A DNA stretch of 19,801 nucleotides from Candidatus Methanosuratincola sp. GTDB lineage: Archaea; Thermoproteota; Methanomethylicia; Methanomethylicales; Methanomethylicaceae. Where the stretch lies: NCBI GenBank assembly GCA_029907755.1, contig JARYLH010000013.1:1-19801 (forward strand), read 5' to 3'. Shown here piece after piece: positions 6,742 to 13,535 of the stretch; the first letter of the stretch is position 1; every line of letters starts with the position of its first letter. The notes under the pieces were generated by a model. It saw nothing but the letters and a program-made list of their open reading frames with translations, had not been told where the DNA came from and ran no database searches. The position numbers and the translations under genes were made by a program.

Positions 6742-7791
6742 TCAGGAGACTAGCTTTTCTACTACCTCCTCGAACGCCTTATTGTCGTACTCCTCGATCT
6801 TGCCCCTGTCGCAGGCAGCTGAGAGTGATGGGTCGATGGGCAACGAACCGAGGAATTGCGTGTTTATCTGCTCGGCCATCAACTTGCCCCTGCTATCCCC
6901 GAAGAGCCGGATTATCTCGCCGCACTTTGGGCACTGGACATAACTCATGTTCTCAAGGACCCCCACTATTGGGACCGACAGCATCTTCGACATCTGGACT
7001 GCCTTTGCAACAATTATACCTGCGAGTTCCTGTGGCGAGGTGACGACCACGATCCCGTCCACGGGGAGGAGCTGCAGCACAGTAAGCTGGGCATCGCTTG
7101 TCCCAGGCGGAAGGTCCACAAGGAGATAGTCGAGCTCTCCCCAGTCGACATCGGTATAGAACTGCTTAATTGCAGTGCTCACCAGAGGCCCTCTCCAGAT
7201 GACTGGCGTCTCCTCCTTGCCCAAGAGCAGGTTCATCGAGATTATCTTGATCCCCTTGCTCGAAGTCGCAGGGATGATCTTCCCCTCGAGCACGAACGGC
7301 ATTTCGTTAACGCCGAATATCTTGGGTATGCTGGAGCCTGTAATGTCGGCGTCCAAAATGCCGACCCTCAGACCGCGCCGCTGCATGCCCACCGCTATCA
7401 TGGATGTGACAGAAGACTTGCCGACCCCGCCTTTTCCGGAGAGGATTGCCAGGATCCGCTTAATCCCGTGCTTCGGGAGCTTGCCAGGCATCGGAAGAGT
7501 CTTCCGCTTCTCCTTAAGCTTTTCGATCAATGCATTTCTCTCTTCCTCGTTCATGACAGCAGTCTCGATAGAGACAGATGAGACCCCCTCAAGGCCTCCG
7601 ATAACAGATTCAACATCCTCTTTTATCCTGTTCACCAAGGGGCAAGATTCCGACGTCAATGCAATAGTTACTGACACCTTATTCCCTTCCACCGCGACGC
7701 TCCTCACCATTCCAAGGGTCACGATATCGATATCGATCTCAGGATCCACGACGTTACTTAAAGCGTCCATGACCGCTTCTTTTGTGACCAT
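6742..7791 (-). CDS. Mrp/NBP35-type Fe-S carrier ATPase with N-terminal DUF59 domain
   Basis: A P-loop ATPase that binds an iron-sulfur cluster between subunits and passes it to apoproteins in the cytoplasm. Counted from the longer GTG start, residues about 5-85 form a MIP18/DUF59 domain (DPEIDIDIVTLGMV, and Cys54 in SESCPL). The deviant Walker A SGKGGVGKS is at 122-130, DADITGSSIP at 151-160, the ATPase strand VDLPPGTSD at 229-237, and the cluster-binding CPKC at 291-294. Length fits bacterial and archaeal Mrp with the fused DUF59. Start: ATG at 7791 is preferred because GGTGG lies a few nt upstream and the minus-strand TATA box cttataaa (7825-7832) would start transcription near 7803. In-frame GTG codons at 7803 and 7800 are alternatives, adding up to four residues. 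It leads a two-gene unit with the GNAT gene and is divergent from the ECF gene. Confidence 0.94.
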   Translation of the reverse strand: MVTKEAVMDALSNVVDPEIDIDIVTLGMVRSVAVEGNKVSVTIALTSESCPLVNRIKEDVESVIGGLEGVSSVSIETAVMNEEERNALIEKLKEKRKTLPMPGKLPKHGIKRILAILSGKGGVGKSSVTSMIAVGMQRRGLRVGILDADITGSSIPKIFGVNEMPFVLEGKIIPATSSKGIKIISMNLLLGKEETPVIWRGPLVSTAIKQFYTDVDWGELDYLLVDLPPGTSDAQLTVLQLLPVDGIVVVTSPQELAGIIVAKAVQMSKMLSVPIVGVLENMSYVQCPKCGEIIRLFGDSRGKLMAEQINTQFLGSLPIDPSLSAACDRGKIEEYDNKAFEEVVEKLVS

Positions 7792-7824
7792 CTCAGCCAC
7801 CACTACACTAAAAAAATGTCTATG

Positions 7825-7832
7825 CTTATAAA
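7825..7832 (-). promoter_or_regulatory. TATA box of the Mrp-GNAT unit
   Basis: On the minus strand this reads tttataag, a good archaeal TATA core, about 34-41 nt before the preferred ATG at 7791. It lies back to back with the plus-strand ECF promoter (T-rich box at 7844-7853), so the 84-bp gap holds two divergent promoters. Confidence 0.5.
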
Positions 7833-7855
7833 CTTCGCAGAAGGTTTTTTAATGT

Positions 7856-7875
7856 CGGATGGATAATCTATCCAT
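7856..7875 (+). promoter_or_regulatory. Palindromic operator-like element before the ECF gene (copy 1)
   Basis: cggatggataatctatccat ends at the base before the ATG at 7876. Its core (7859-7875) has perfect 7-bp arms ATGGATA and TATCCAT around ATC. A T-rich TATA-like box (7844-7853) lies directly upstream, so the element sits between TATA and the transcription start, where a bound repressor would block initiation. The same 20-mer with one change lies before the DUF4430 gene. The element is seen directly; its role is inferred. Confidence 0.7.
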
Positions 7876-8448
7876 ATGCTAAGGAACAACGGCAGGCTCT
7901 CAAGGACGCAGAAGATAACATACACGAGCCTTTTGATAGCATTGGCAGCGTCATTGAGGCTTGTAAAGTACGCCCTATTTGGGCCCGTCCAGTTCATCAA
8001 CTTCCCCGGGATCTTTACCATACTGGGAGGCATACTCTTCGGTCCAGTCACCGGCGGAGCGGTCGGCGTAGCGTCCTACCTGATATCAGACATAATAGTT
8101 GGGTTACCCGGCCCATGGACGGCTGTAAACTCCCTAATGATGGGAGTCGTCGGGTTCGGGGCAGGACTACTATGGAATAGGAAGGACAAGAACAAGATCT
8201 CAAAGACTGGCATGCTCATCGGATGTTATATTATCATGTTTGCATTCGATGTGGTGACATCCTGGGTCCTGCTAGTTATGATAGGATGGGACGCCATCTA
8301 CGCCCTGGTGATCGGGTTGCTCGGGCTTTTCATACCCACGCCAGCCTCCGGGGGGTGGATGGTGGCAGTCGGCCCAATAACCGAGTTCACGACTGCCTCC
8401 GTGATAGCGATGCTCGTGCAGGTGCTCGCGAGGAACAGAACAAAGTGA
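7876..8448 (+). CDS. ECF transporter S component (substrate-capture membrane subunit)
   Basis: A 190-residue integral membrane protein with the ECF S-component plan. A short cytoplasmic N-terminus (SRTQKITYTSLLIALAASLRL) is followed by about six hydrophobic segments. FGPVQFINFPGIFTILGGILFGPVTGGAVG (35-64) and the TAVNSLMMGVVGFGAGLLW helix (82-100) match the general ECF_trnsprt family pattern. S components bind a vitamin or metal and dock on a shared energising module (EcfT plus two ATPases), which is not in this window. The ATG at 7876 directly follows the palindromic element, and transcription should start near it, so the message is probably leaderless. The convergent neighbour is a DUF4430 protein under the same element, which makes cobamide uptake the most attractive guess. 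The sequence alone does not identify the substrate; queuosine-type or other S components remain possible. Confidence 0.8.
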   Translation: MLRNNGRLSRTQKITYTSLLIALAASLRLVKYALFGPVQFINFPGIFTILGGILFGPVTGGAVGVASYLISDIIVGLPGPWTAVNSLMMGVVGFGAGLLWNRKDKNKISKTGMLIGCYIIMFAFDVVTSWVLLVMIGWDAIYALVIGLLGLFIPTPASGGWMVAVGPITEFTTASVIAMLVQVLARNRTK

Positions 8449-8518
8449 ACTCGCGTTACGACCAAGCATCCGTCGACCAGTCAACCATAGCAGACTGGAA
8501 TGTCCACTCAGTCGCATG

Positions 8519-8537
8519 GAAAAGAAAAAAGAAAAGT
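8519..8537 (-). terminator. T-rich tract after the DUF4430 gene
   Basis: On the minus strand the sequence right after the DUF4430 stop is a run of T broken by single C residues, a good archaeal terminator. The rest of the 92-bp gap between the two convergent stops shows nothing else recognisable. Confidence 0.45.
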
Positions 8538-8540
8538 AGC

Positions 8541-8990
8541 TTAGAATTTTGTCAAGATCCACTTTATTGATTCGCCATTCTTCAGGATGTACTGGTCAGC
8601 GCCTACGGGGCCCATCTCCCAATTGTTGTTCGACCAGGCGTAATAGACCCAGTAGGTGTTCTGAGCGACGTTTTCGAAGACGCCGTTAATTCCGTTAACC
8701 CAGACGCCATACGAGTAAACGGTGTAGTTCACCTGTGCCGCTTTGAGCGTGGCGTTAAGCAAGCTAAAACCTATGGGCACATATGTGTCATTCTTCCAGA
8801 CGGTAGTGCCGTTCTCATAATCGAACCCCAGATTGACCTTTATTGCGACGTTATCAATCACTGATTTGTAGTTGTCAATAATGACCTGCTGGCTCTGAGA
8901 ATTCTGGTAATAGTAAGCCAGTCCGACTGTGGCCCCTACGGCCCATACCAACAGCGCTCCTGAAATTATGGTCCACGTATTGGTCGCCAT
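8541..8990 (-). CDS. Membrane-anchored DUF4430 (transcobalamin-like) protein
   Basis: A 149-residue protein with one N-terminal membrane segment (about 8-28) and an outward-facing domain (about 48-147). That domain reads as DUF4430: a VNLGFDYENGT strand, FSLLNATLKAA (75-85, the usual 'sv.daL..A' helix), YGVWVNGINGV (94-104), YWVYYAWSNNNWEMGPVGADQYILKNGESIKW (113-144). As I recall, DUF4430 is related to the C-terminal beta domain of transcobalamin and intrinsic factor, so cobamide capture at the cell surface is plausible. Several N-x-T sequons (NGT 60, NDT 67, NAT 79, NYT 89) fit a glycosylated archaeal surface protein. The promoter has a TATA-like box (9025-9035) and the 20-bp palindrome (9005-9024) just before the start. 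That arrangement matches the ECF gene and suggests joint control. Domain call fairly sure, ligand inferred. Confidence 0.78.
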   Translation of the reverse strand: MATNTWTIISGALLVWAVGATVGLAYYYQNSQSQQVIIDNYKSVIDNVAIKVNLGFDYENGTTVWKNDTYVPIGFSLLNATLKAAQVNYTVYSYGVWVNGINGVFENVAQNTYWVYYAWSNNNWEMGPVGADQYILKNGESIKWILTKF

Positions 8991-9004
8991 TCAGATCGCC
9001 TATA

Positions 9005-9024
9005 ATGGATAGATAATCCATCCG
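9005..9024 (-). promoter_or_regulatory. Palindromic operator-like element before the DUF4430 gene (copy 2)
   Basis: Read on the minus strand it is cggatggattatctatccat, identical to the copy at 7856-7875 in 19 of 20 positions. The single change breaks one base pair of the palindrome. It abuts the minus-strand TATA box (9025-9035) and covers the region where transcription should start, 15 nt before the ATG at 8990. Geometry matches copy 1. Confidence 0.7.
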
Positions 9025-9121
9025 TATTTAAAAACTTGACTGAGTGTAGTTTCCCAACAGCGATATTGGGATGGGACCGCTACTATTAATTTGCAGGTTT
9101 GACTCTTTTTGACTCTGGGAA

Positions 9122-9592
9122 GTGTCAGATACGCAGGTGTTGATCCCCGAAATAGGCATGTTTGTCGCCCAGAAGCTCCCATACCATTCGTGCAGGAGGT
9201 GCGGCAGATGCTGTGCCAATAAGCTCATCCCTCTGTACGAAAAGGATCTCGAGAGGCTCGGTGGCTTCAGAGGCTTTTACCTCCCAACCAGCAGTCTGGA
9301 AAGGGAGATCACAGGGGCAGCACACAAAATGAAGATGCTCGACTCAAAGTGCATATTCCTAGATGGCACGACGTGCAAAGTCTACGATTTGAGGCCAGAC
9401 ACCTGCCGGAGGCACCCGTTCATAGTGACCAGGAAGAGGATCCTCGTCTCAGCAGCCTGCCCAGGAGTCGACTGGTCAATTGAGAGCGAGGACTTGGCTT
9501 ACTACAAGAGCCTATCTTCTGGGATAAGTGAAAAGCTGGATCGTTTCATAGAGACGAGATCAAAGTTCAGCGATCGATGGACTCGACCTTGA
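9122..9592 (+). CDS. YkgJ-like CxxCxxCC cluster protein (putative metal-binding)
   Basis: A 156-residue soluble protein with the pattern of the YkgJ/UPF0153 family. The N-terminal CRRCGRCC (24-31) is followed by CIFLDGTTCKVYDLRPDTCRRHPF with Cys at about 77, 86 and 95, and a final Cys at about 114 (AACPG). This is the conserved cysteine set thought to bind zinc or an iron-sulfur cluster. The molecular role of the family is not established. Start: GTG at 9122, about 30 nt after a TATA-like ctattaattt (9082-9091), with GGGA close upstream. ATG at 9158 would drop 12 residues and is a weaker choice. Its last 26 bp overlap the end of the convergent mevalonate kinase gene. No operon partner is visible. 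Confidence 0.82.
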   Translation: MSDTQVLIPEIGMFVAQKLPYHSCRRCGRCCANKLIPLYEKDLERLGGFRGFYLPTSSLEREITGAAHKMKMLDSKCIFLDGTTCKVYDLRPDTCRRHPFIVTRKRILVSAACPGVDWSIESEDLAYYKSLSSGISEKLDRFIETRSKFSDRWTRP

Positions 9593-10571
9593 GGCCTTGT
9601 TCAGAGACAGTCGCCCTGAACGGCACCCCCCCGACTATCCGGATAGCGGTCGATACCTCAACTTCCCTATCCGGGCAGAGAGCTATCATGCAGCCGCCGC
9701 CACCTCCACCAGTCATCTTCGAACCGATTGCCCCCGCAAACCTGGCAGAATATACCATGTCGTTGAGGGACTTAGAGGAGACCCCCAGCGAGTCCAGCAG
9801 ACCATGGTTAATGTTCATCAGCATTCCCAGGGAATCCAGATCGCCGAAAGCCAGGGCGCACTTCGCCCGCTCAGAAATCCTGCCAATGCTCTGTAGGGTA
9901 GGCGAAACGATATCAGGATATGCTTCCCGAAGTGCCCTTACCTTCTTGACCAGGTCGGATGTCCGGAACTCGCGTTCAGAGTACCCTACGACCATCGGTA
10001 GGGGGCAAGTAATCGGCAGCTTCTCTATCGTCTGCTGTGCAGAGGGCCTGATGTACAGGACTCCCCCATATGTCGCAACAGAGGTGTCCATCGGGCTGGC
10101 CAGACCTTGGACCGCCAGCTCCGTCTGGTGAGCAAGGCGGGCTATTTCGCCCAGAGGGAGCTCCTCCTCCATGAGCAGCGCGTAAGCAGCCACCGTGCCG
10201 ACTGCCACCGCAGCTGATGTGCCGAGCCCAGCGCCCACGGGCATCTCCGACCTTATCGTTACGTTTACGCCTCCCCTCTTCCCAAGGCATTCAGAGGCTA
10301 TCTCTATAGCTTTCCTCACGTACCCGACCGCGCCGACTATCTTTCCGTAATCGGTCTCGACAATGAGCTCGGGGCTTTCCTCGCTGAACGTCAGCACGAC
10401 GCCTGGGACTTGGAGATCCATGGCAGATATCTTGATGAGCCTGTCTGATCGCCCTTCAACAGAAACTGTGAGCCTCTTCCCGATCGCGGCGACCAGGGCA
10501 GGTTCCCCATAGACAACTGCGTGCTCCCCAAAGAGGGAGACTTTCCCTGGGACTGAGACCGTGACCCTCAT
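9567..10571 (-). CDS. mvk: Mevalonate kinase
   Basis: A 334-residue GHMP kinase that phosphorylates mevalonate to mevalonate 5-phosphate, feeding isoprenoid synthesis for archaeal ether lipids. Motif 1, PGKVSLFGEHAVVYG, is at 8-22 and the ATP loop PVGAGLGTSAA at 111-121. The catalytic Asp is D162 in SPMDTSVATYGG, and motif 3, KMTGGGGGGCMIAL, is at 285-298. Length is normal for the archaeal enzyme. Start: the ATG at 10571 begins RVTVSVPGK, the usual N-terminus, with GGTG upstream. A TTG at 10586 would add five residues and is less likely. No other mevalonate-pathway gene is in the window. It is divergent from the TldE-like gene, and the palindromic box at 10608-10616 could serve both. Confidence 0.95.
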   Translation of the reverse strand: MRVTVSVPGKVSLFGEHAVVYGEPALVAAIGKRLTVSVEGRSDRLIKISAMDLQVPGVVLTFSEESPELIVETDYGKIVGAVGYVRKAIEIASECLGKRGGVNVTIRSEMPVGAGLGTSAAVAVGTVAAYALLMEEELPLGEIARLAHQTELAVQGLASPMDTSVATYGGVLYIRPSAQQTIEKLPITCPLPMVVGYSEREFRTSDLVKKVRALREAYPDIVSPTLQSIGRISERAKCALAFGDLDSLGMLMNINHGLLDSLGVSSKSLNDMVYSARFAGAIGSKMTGGGGGGCMIALCPDREVEVSTAIRIVGGVPFRATVSEQGLKVESIDR

Positions 10572-10607
10572 CCCCGCACCAGCCAATAAGGCTTTGAATT
10601 CTTTTAG

Positions 10608-10635
10608 TATTTAAATGTGTGAGAGGATAATCTAT
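10608..10635 (+). promoter_or_regulatory. Shared mvk/tldE-like promoter with partial operator match
   Basis: tatttaaat (10608-10616) is symmetric and can act as a TATA box in either direction. The expected starts are near 10587 for mvk and near 10637 for the TldE-like gene. GGATAATCTAT (10625-10635) is an exact 11-bp match to the middle of the element at 7856-7875 and lies at almost the same distance from its TATA box. The outer arms are not conserved here, so this is a weak site. Confidence 0.4.
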
Positions 10636-10659
10636 GATAAGTTGAGTGCTTGAGGAGAG

Positions 10660-11991
10660 ATGTCCACAATGAAGGAAAGGCTCTTCGAGATTGGCGAAAG
10701 GGTGCGCAAGGGGTTCCTCTCGACGGGGGCAGATCAGGCGATAATAATCCCGAGCCACGTCGAGAGGCTCATGGTGAGGTTCTCAAACAACAAGACCACA
10801 GTCGTCCAGAACTGGAGCATGATGGGCATTGATGCGCTGGCGGTCTTTGGAAAGAAGAAGATCATAACTCGGCTGGAGGATCTCTCTGAGGACGGCATCA
10901 GGAAGGGGTTGGAACGCGCGGTCAAGAGCGCCCCAATGGTTTCAGATTCAGAGACATTTACCGATGTAGAAGGGACAAAATTCCCGGATAGGCGCTCCGC
11001 CCAAGAAATAGACCCGGAGAGGATTAACGACTGCATCAGCAGCTGCATAGGGGCGGCAATAAAGGAAGGCGGTGAGAGGAGTGCGGGGATATTCAATGCG
11101 GAGGTGAGGAAGGTCGCGATCCTGACCAGCAGCGGAGGGGAAGGCTACGATGAGAGGAGCGCCTTCGAGCTGAATGTCCGGGCATTCGCAGGGGAGGGAT
11201 CGGGTCAGGGGCTGACCTGCGCCACCGAAATGCAAGCGCTAGATGCCGATGGGGCGGGGAGGAGGGCAGGCATTACTGCGAGGATGTCAAGAGAGAGCGT
11301 GCACTGGAGCGAAGGGAGTTACGAAGTCATATTGGGCCCCATAATATTCGCGAACCTCATCGAAAGGGTCGGTGACGCGAACTCGGCGTTCAGCGTGGAG
11401 GCGGGCATATCCTTCCTCGCCGGCAAGATCGGAGAGAAGGTGGCTACCGAAAAGCTGACAATAGAGGATGATGGTTCAGATCCCAAGGGGCTCAATTCAA
11501 GGACTTTCGACGACGAGGGCGTCCCTGTTCGCAAGACGACAATTGTCCGAGGGGGAGAAATGGCAGCATACCTCCACAACAAGTCGACAGCGAAGAGGTC
11601 CGGCACGAGCAGCACGGGCAATGCAGGCTGGGTGGCTCCATCACCCTGGAACCTTAAGGTCGCCCCAGGCGACATGAGCATGGAGGAGATGATCAGCGAG
11701 ATGAGGAGGGGGGTCTTCGTTGTCAGCAACTGGTACACAAGGTTCCAGAACTATGCGACTGGCGACTTCTCGACGATATGCAGGGATGGGACTTTCCTTA
11801 TTGAGGGGGGAGAGGTGAAAGGCGCTCTTCGGGGGGTCAGGATAAGCGACAACATGCTCAGAATGCTCGGATCGATCAGGCAGGTCAGTTCGGATCGGAG
11901 CTGGGTACGCTGGTGGGAGGTTCGGACGCCCTCGCTAGTGCCTGCAGTACTCGCTTCTGGCGTAATGCTGACAAAGGCGCAGGGCAGCTGA
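10660..11991 (+). CDS. TldE/PmbA-like modulator (TldD/PmbA family, lacks HExxxH)
   Basis: A 443-residue protein matching the PmbA/TldE branch throughout. An N-terminal domain carries NNKTTVVQNWSMMGIDALAVFGKKK, the central region is YEVILGPIIFANLIERVGDANSAFSVEAGIS (221-251), then SRTFDDEGVPVRKTTIVRGGE, and a C-terminal GDFSTICRDGTFLIEGGEVKGALRGVRISDNML follows. Where TldD proteases have HExxxH, this protein has IERVGD (234-239), so it is the non-metal partner type. TldE pairs with TldD to make a metalloprotease that degrades unfolded peptides or trims peptide products. No TldD is in the window, so it must lie elsewhere or this protein acts otherwise. The ATG at 10660 has GAGGAG just upstream. 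The promoter is shared with mvk and carries a partial copy of the palindromic element. Confidence 0.87.
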   Translation: MSTMKERLFEIGERVRKGFLSTGADQAIIIPSHVERLMVRFSNNKTTVVQNWSMMGIDALAVFGKKKIITRLEDLSEDGIRKGLERAVKSAPMVSDSETFTDVEGTKFPDRRSAQEIDPERINDCISSCIGAAIKEGGERSAGIFNAEVRKVAILTSSGGEGYDERSAFELNVRAFAGEGSGQGLTCATEMQALDADGAGRRAGITARMSRESVHWSEGSYEVILGPIIFANLIERVGDANSAFSVEAGISFLAGKIGEKVATEKLTIEDDGSDPKGLNSRTFDDEGVPVRKTTIVRGGEMAAYLHNKSTAKRSGTSSTGNAGWVAPSPWNLKVAPGDMSMEEMISEMRRGVFVVSNWYTRFQNYATGDFSTICRDGTFLIEGGEVKGALRGVRISDNMLRMLGSIRQVSSDRSWVRWWEVRTPSLVPAVLASGVMLTKAQGS

Positions 11992-12029
11992 GCCTGCCAA
12001 CCGTTCGTTTCATTCCAATCGCCGTTAAT

Positions 12030-13400
12030 TCATGCCGCCATATTCTGGTCGGATATCCTGAGAGCCTTGTCGAGGGCTTCGATCCCAATATCGATCTCGG
12101 ACTCTGTGATTATGAGGGGCGGCGCTATCACCAGATGGTTTATCCAAGCGTGCTGGTAGACCCCCCAGCGGTACATCTCCGATGCAATGCGATCCGCCAT
12201 TAGCTGAAGGCCCTTGGCTTTGTCTGCGCGCGTGTTGAAGGGGAGGCGCCGCGACCTGTCCTTAGTCAACTCGAGCGCCCAGAATAGCCCCTTTCCCCTG
12301 ACGTCGCCCACAGAGGGGTGTGCCTCCTTAAGCTCTTCCAGGCGCCTCTTCATGTAACCGCCGAGCCTCCTCACATGGTTGAGCAGATCCATTCTCCTGA
12401 ACTCTGATATCACTGCAGGCACAGCAGCTAAGGAGATCGGGTGGGCCTCGTAAGTGTGTCCATGGGTGAAGCCTGTATTTTCTGCCTCTTCTGCAATATC
12501 TCGCCTCACCGCAGTAATCCCCAAAGGGGCGTAAGCGCCCGTGCTCCCCTTGGCAGTCGTGATTATGTCCGGCACAACGCCCCAATGCTCGAACGAGAAC
12601 CACGTCCCGGTCCGCCCCCAGCCAGCCATCACCTCATCCGCAACGAAGACAAGGCTGAACTCCTCGGCTATCCTCTTCAGGCGCGGAAGGTATTCGTCGA
12701 CAGGCACTATCACGCCGTTTGTTCCCACGATCGGCTCCACGATCATACCGGCAACGTTCCCCTCGTTCTCGACCAAGTACCTGACGTACTCCGCGCATGC
12801 CACATCGCATTCAGGGTACGACAGCCTGAAGGGGCATCTGTAGCAGTAGCAGTCTGGCGCAAATACAACCCCAGGGATCTTCCCTGCTGGCTCGGCGCCA
12901 AGACGGCGCGGATCCCCCGTGCAAGAGATTGCGCCAGCAGTAGAACCGTGGTAAGATGCGTACCGCGAGATGATCTTGTAAGCCCCGCGAGATCTCTGGA
13001 AGTGCCTCACAATCCCCAAGGCTGCCTCATTCGCCTCGCTGCCCGAAGTCGAGAAGAGCAACTTGTCGATGCCGCGGGGCAGGATCTCCGAGAGGGATTT
13101 TGCAGCATTCGCGCGGACCTCAAGTGCGAACGCCGGGCTCATGAAGGGCACACTCTTTACCTGCGCAGCGATTGCCTCGATCACTGATCTGTTCTTGTGC
13201 CCCAAGTTTGAGCACATGAGCTGGGAAGAGAAGTCGAGGATCTTCCGCCCCGATCCCTCCTTCAGGAAGACCCCTTCAGCGTCAACGATCCGTACGGGCC
13301 TTCCCCATCCCCTTTGCCTCCACCAGGTGTTGAATAGGTAAAGGGACTGCTCGTCGCTAATGCTTTCCTCTTCTTCTTTGTCCCGCAAGTGAGACACCAA
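12030..13400 (-). CDS. PLP-dependent class III aminotransferase (omega-amino acid/taurine-type)
   Basis: A 456-residue fold-type I aminotransferase. The motifs are LFSTSGSEANEAAL (115-128, phosphate-binding region), SYHGST (149-154), VADEVMAGWGRTG (253-265) with the pyridine-binding Asp255, and the Schiff-base Lys284 in TTAKGSTGAYAPLG. The N-terminal part (GVFLKEGSGRKILDFSSQLMCSNLGHKN) resembles taurine- or beta-alanine-pyruvate aminotransferases more than ornithine ones. A cysteine group DCYCYRCPFRLSYPECDVAC (183-202) forms a small inserted loop. I recall a similar loop in one subgroup of these enzymes, and it could bind a metal. No ATG is available near the N-terminus. TTG at 13400 or GTG at 13397 follow a minus-strand TATA-like box (about 13425-13434), suggesting a leaderless message. 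Substrate uncertain. Confidence 0.88.
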   Translation of the reverse strand: MVSHLRDKEEEESISDEQSLYLFNTWWRQRGWGRPVRIVDAEGVFLKEGSGRKILDFSSQLMCSNLGHKNRSVIEAIAAQVKSVPFMSPAFALEVRANAAKSLSEILPRGIDKLLFSTSGSEANEAALGIVRHFQRSRGAYKIISRYASYHGSTAGAISCTGDPRRLGAEPAGKIPGVVFAPDCYCYRCPFRLSYPECDVACAEYVRYLVENEGNVAGMIVEPIVGTNGVIVPVDEYLPRLKRIAEEFSLVFVADEVMAGWGRTGTWFSFEHWGVVPDIITTAKGSTGAYAPLGITAVRRDIAEEAENTGFTHGHTYEAHPISLAAVPAVISEFRRMDLLNHVRRLGGYMKRRLEELKEAHPSVGDVRGKGLFWALELTKDRSRRLPFNTRADKAKGLQLMADRIASEMYRWGVYQHAWINHLVIAPPLIITESEIDIGIEALDKALRISDQNMAA

Positions 13401-13535
13401 ACGATTGGTCTACTCCCCCATTCCGATAATAAGCTTTCCCGGCATTTCTTACCTGATTTGGAAGTGCGGCGCTCGAAGCGCATGGTTTAAGAGAAGGCAA
13501 ATGTGCGATCCTCTCAGCAGGCAGAGGTTTTGGAG

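Noticed and set aside
6856..7581. Plus-strand open frame of 241 codons opposite the Mrp ATPase
   Set aside because: It lies wholly within a strongly conserved minus-strand gene, has no recognisable motif, and its composition (many His, Arg, Pro) is typical of a shadow frame.
12441..13187. Plus-strand open frame of 248 codons opposite the aminotransferase
   Set aside because: Antisense to a conserved PLP enzyme, with no family pattern and no start signal.
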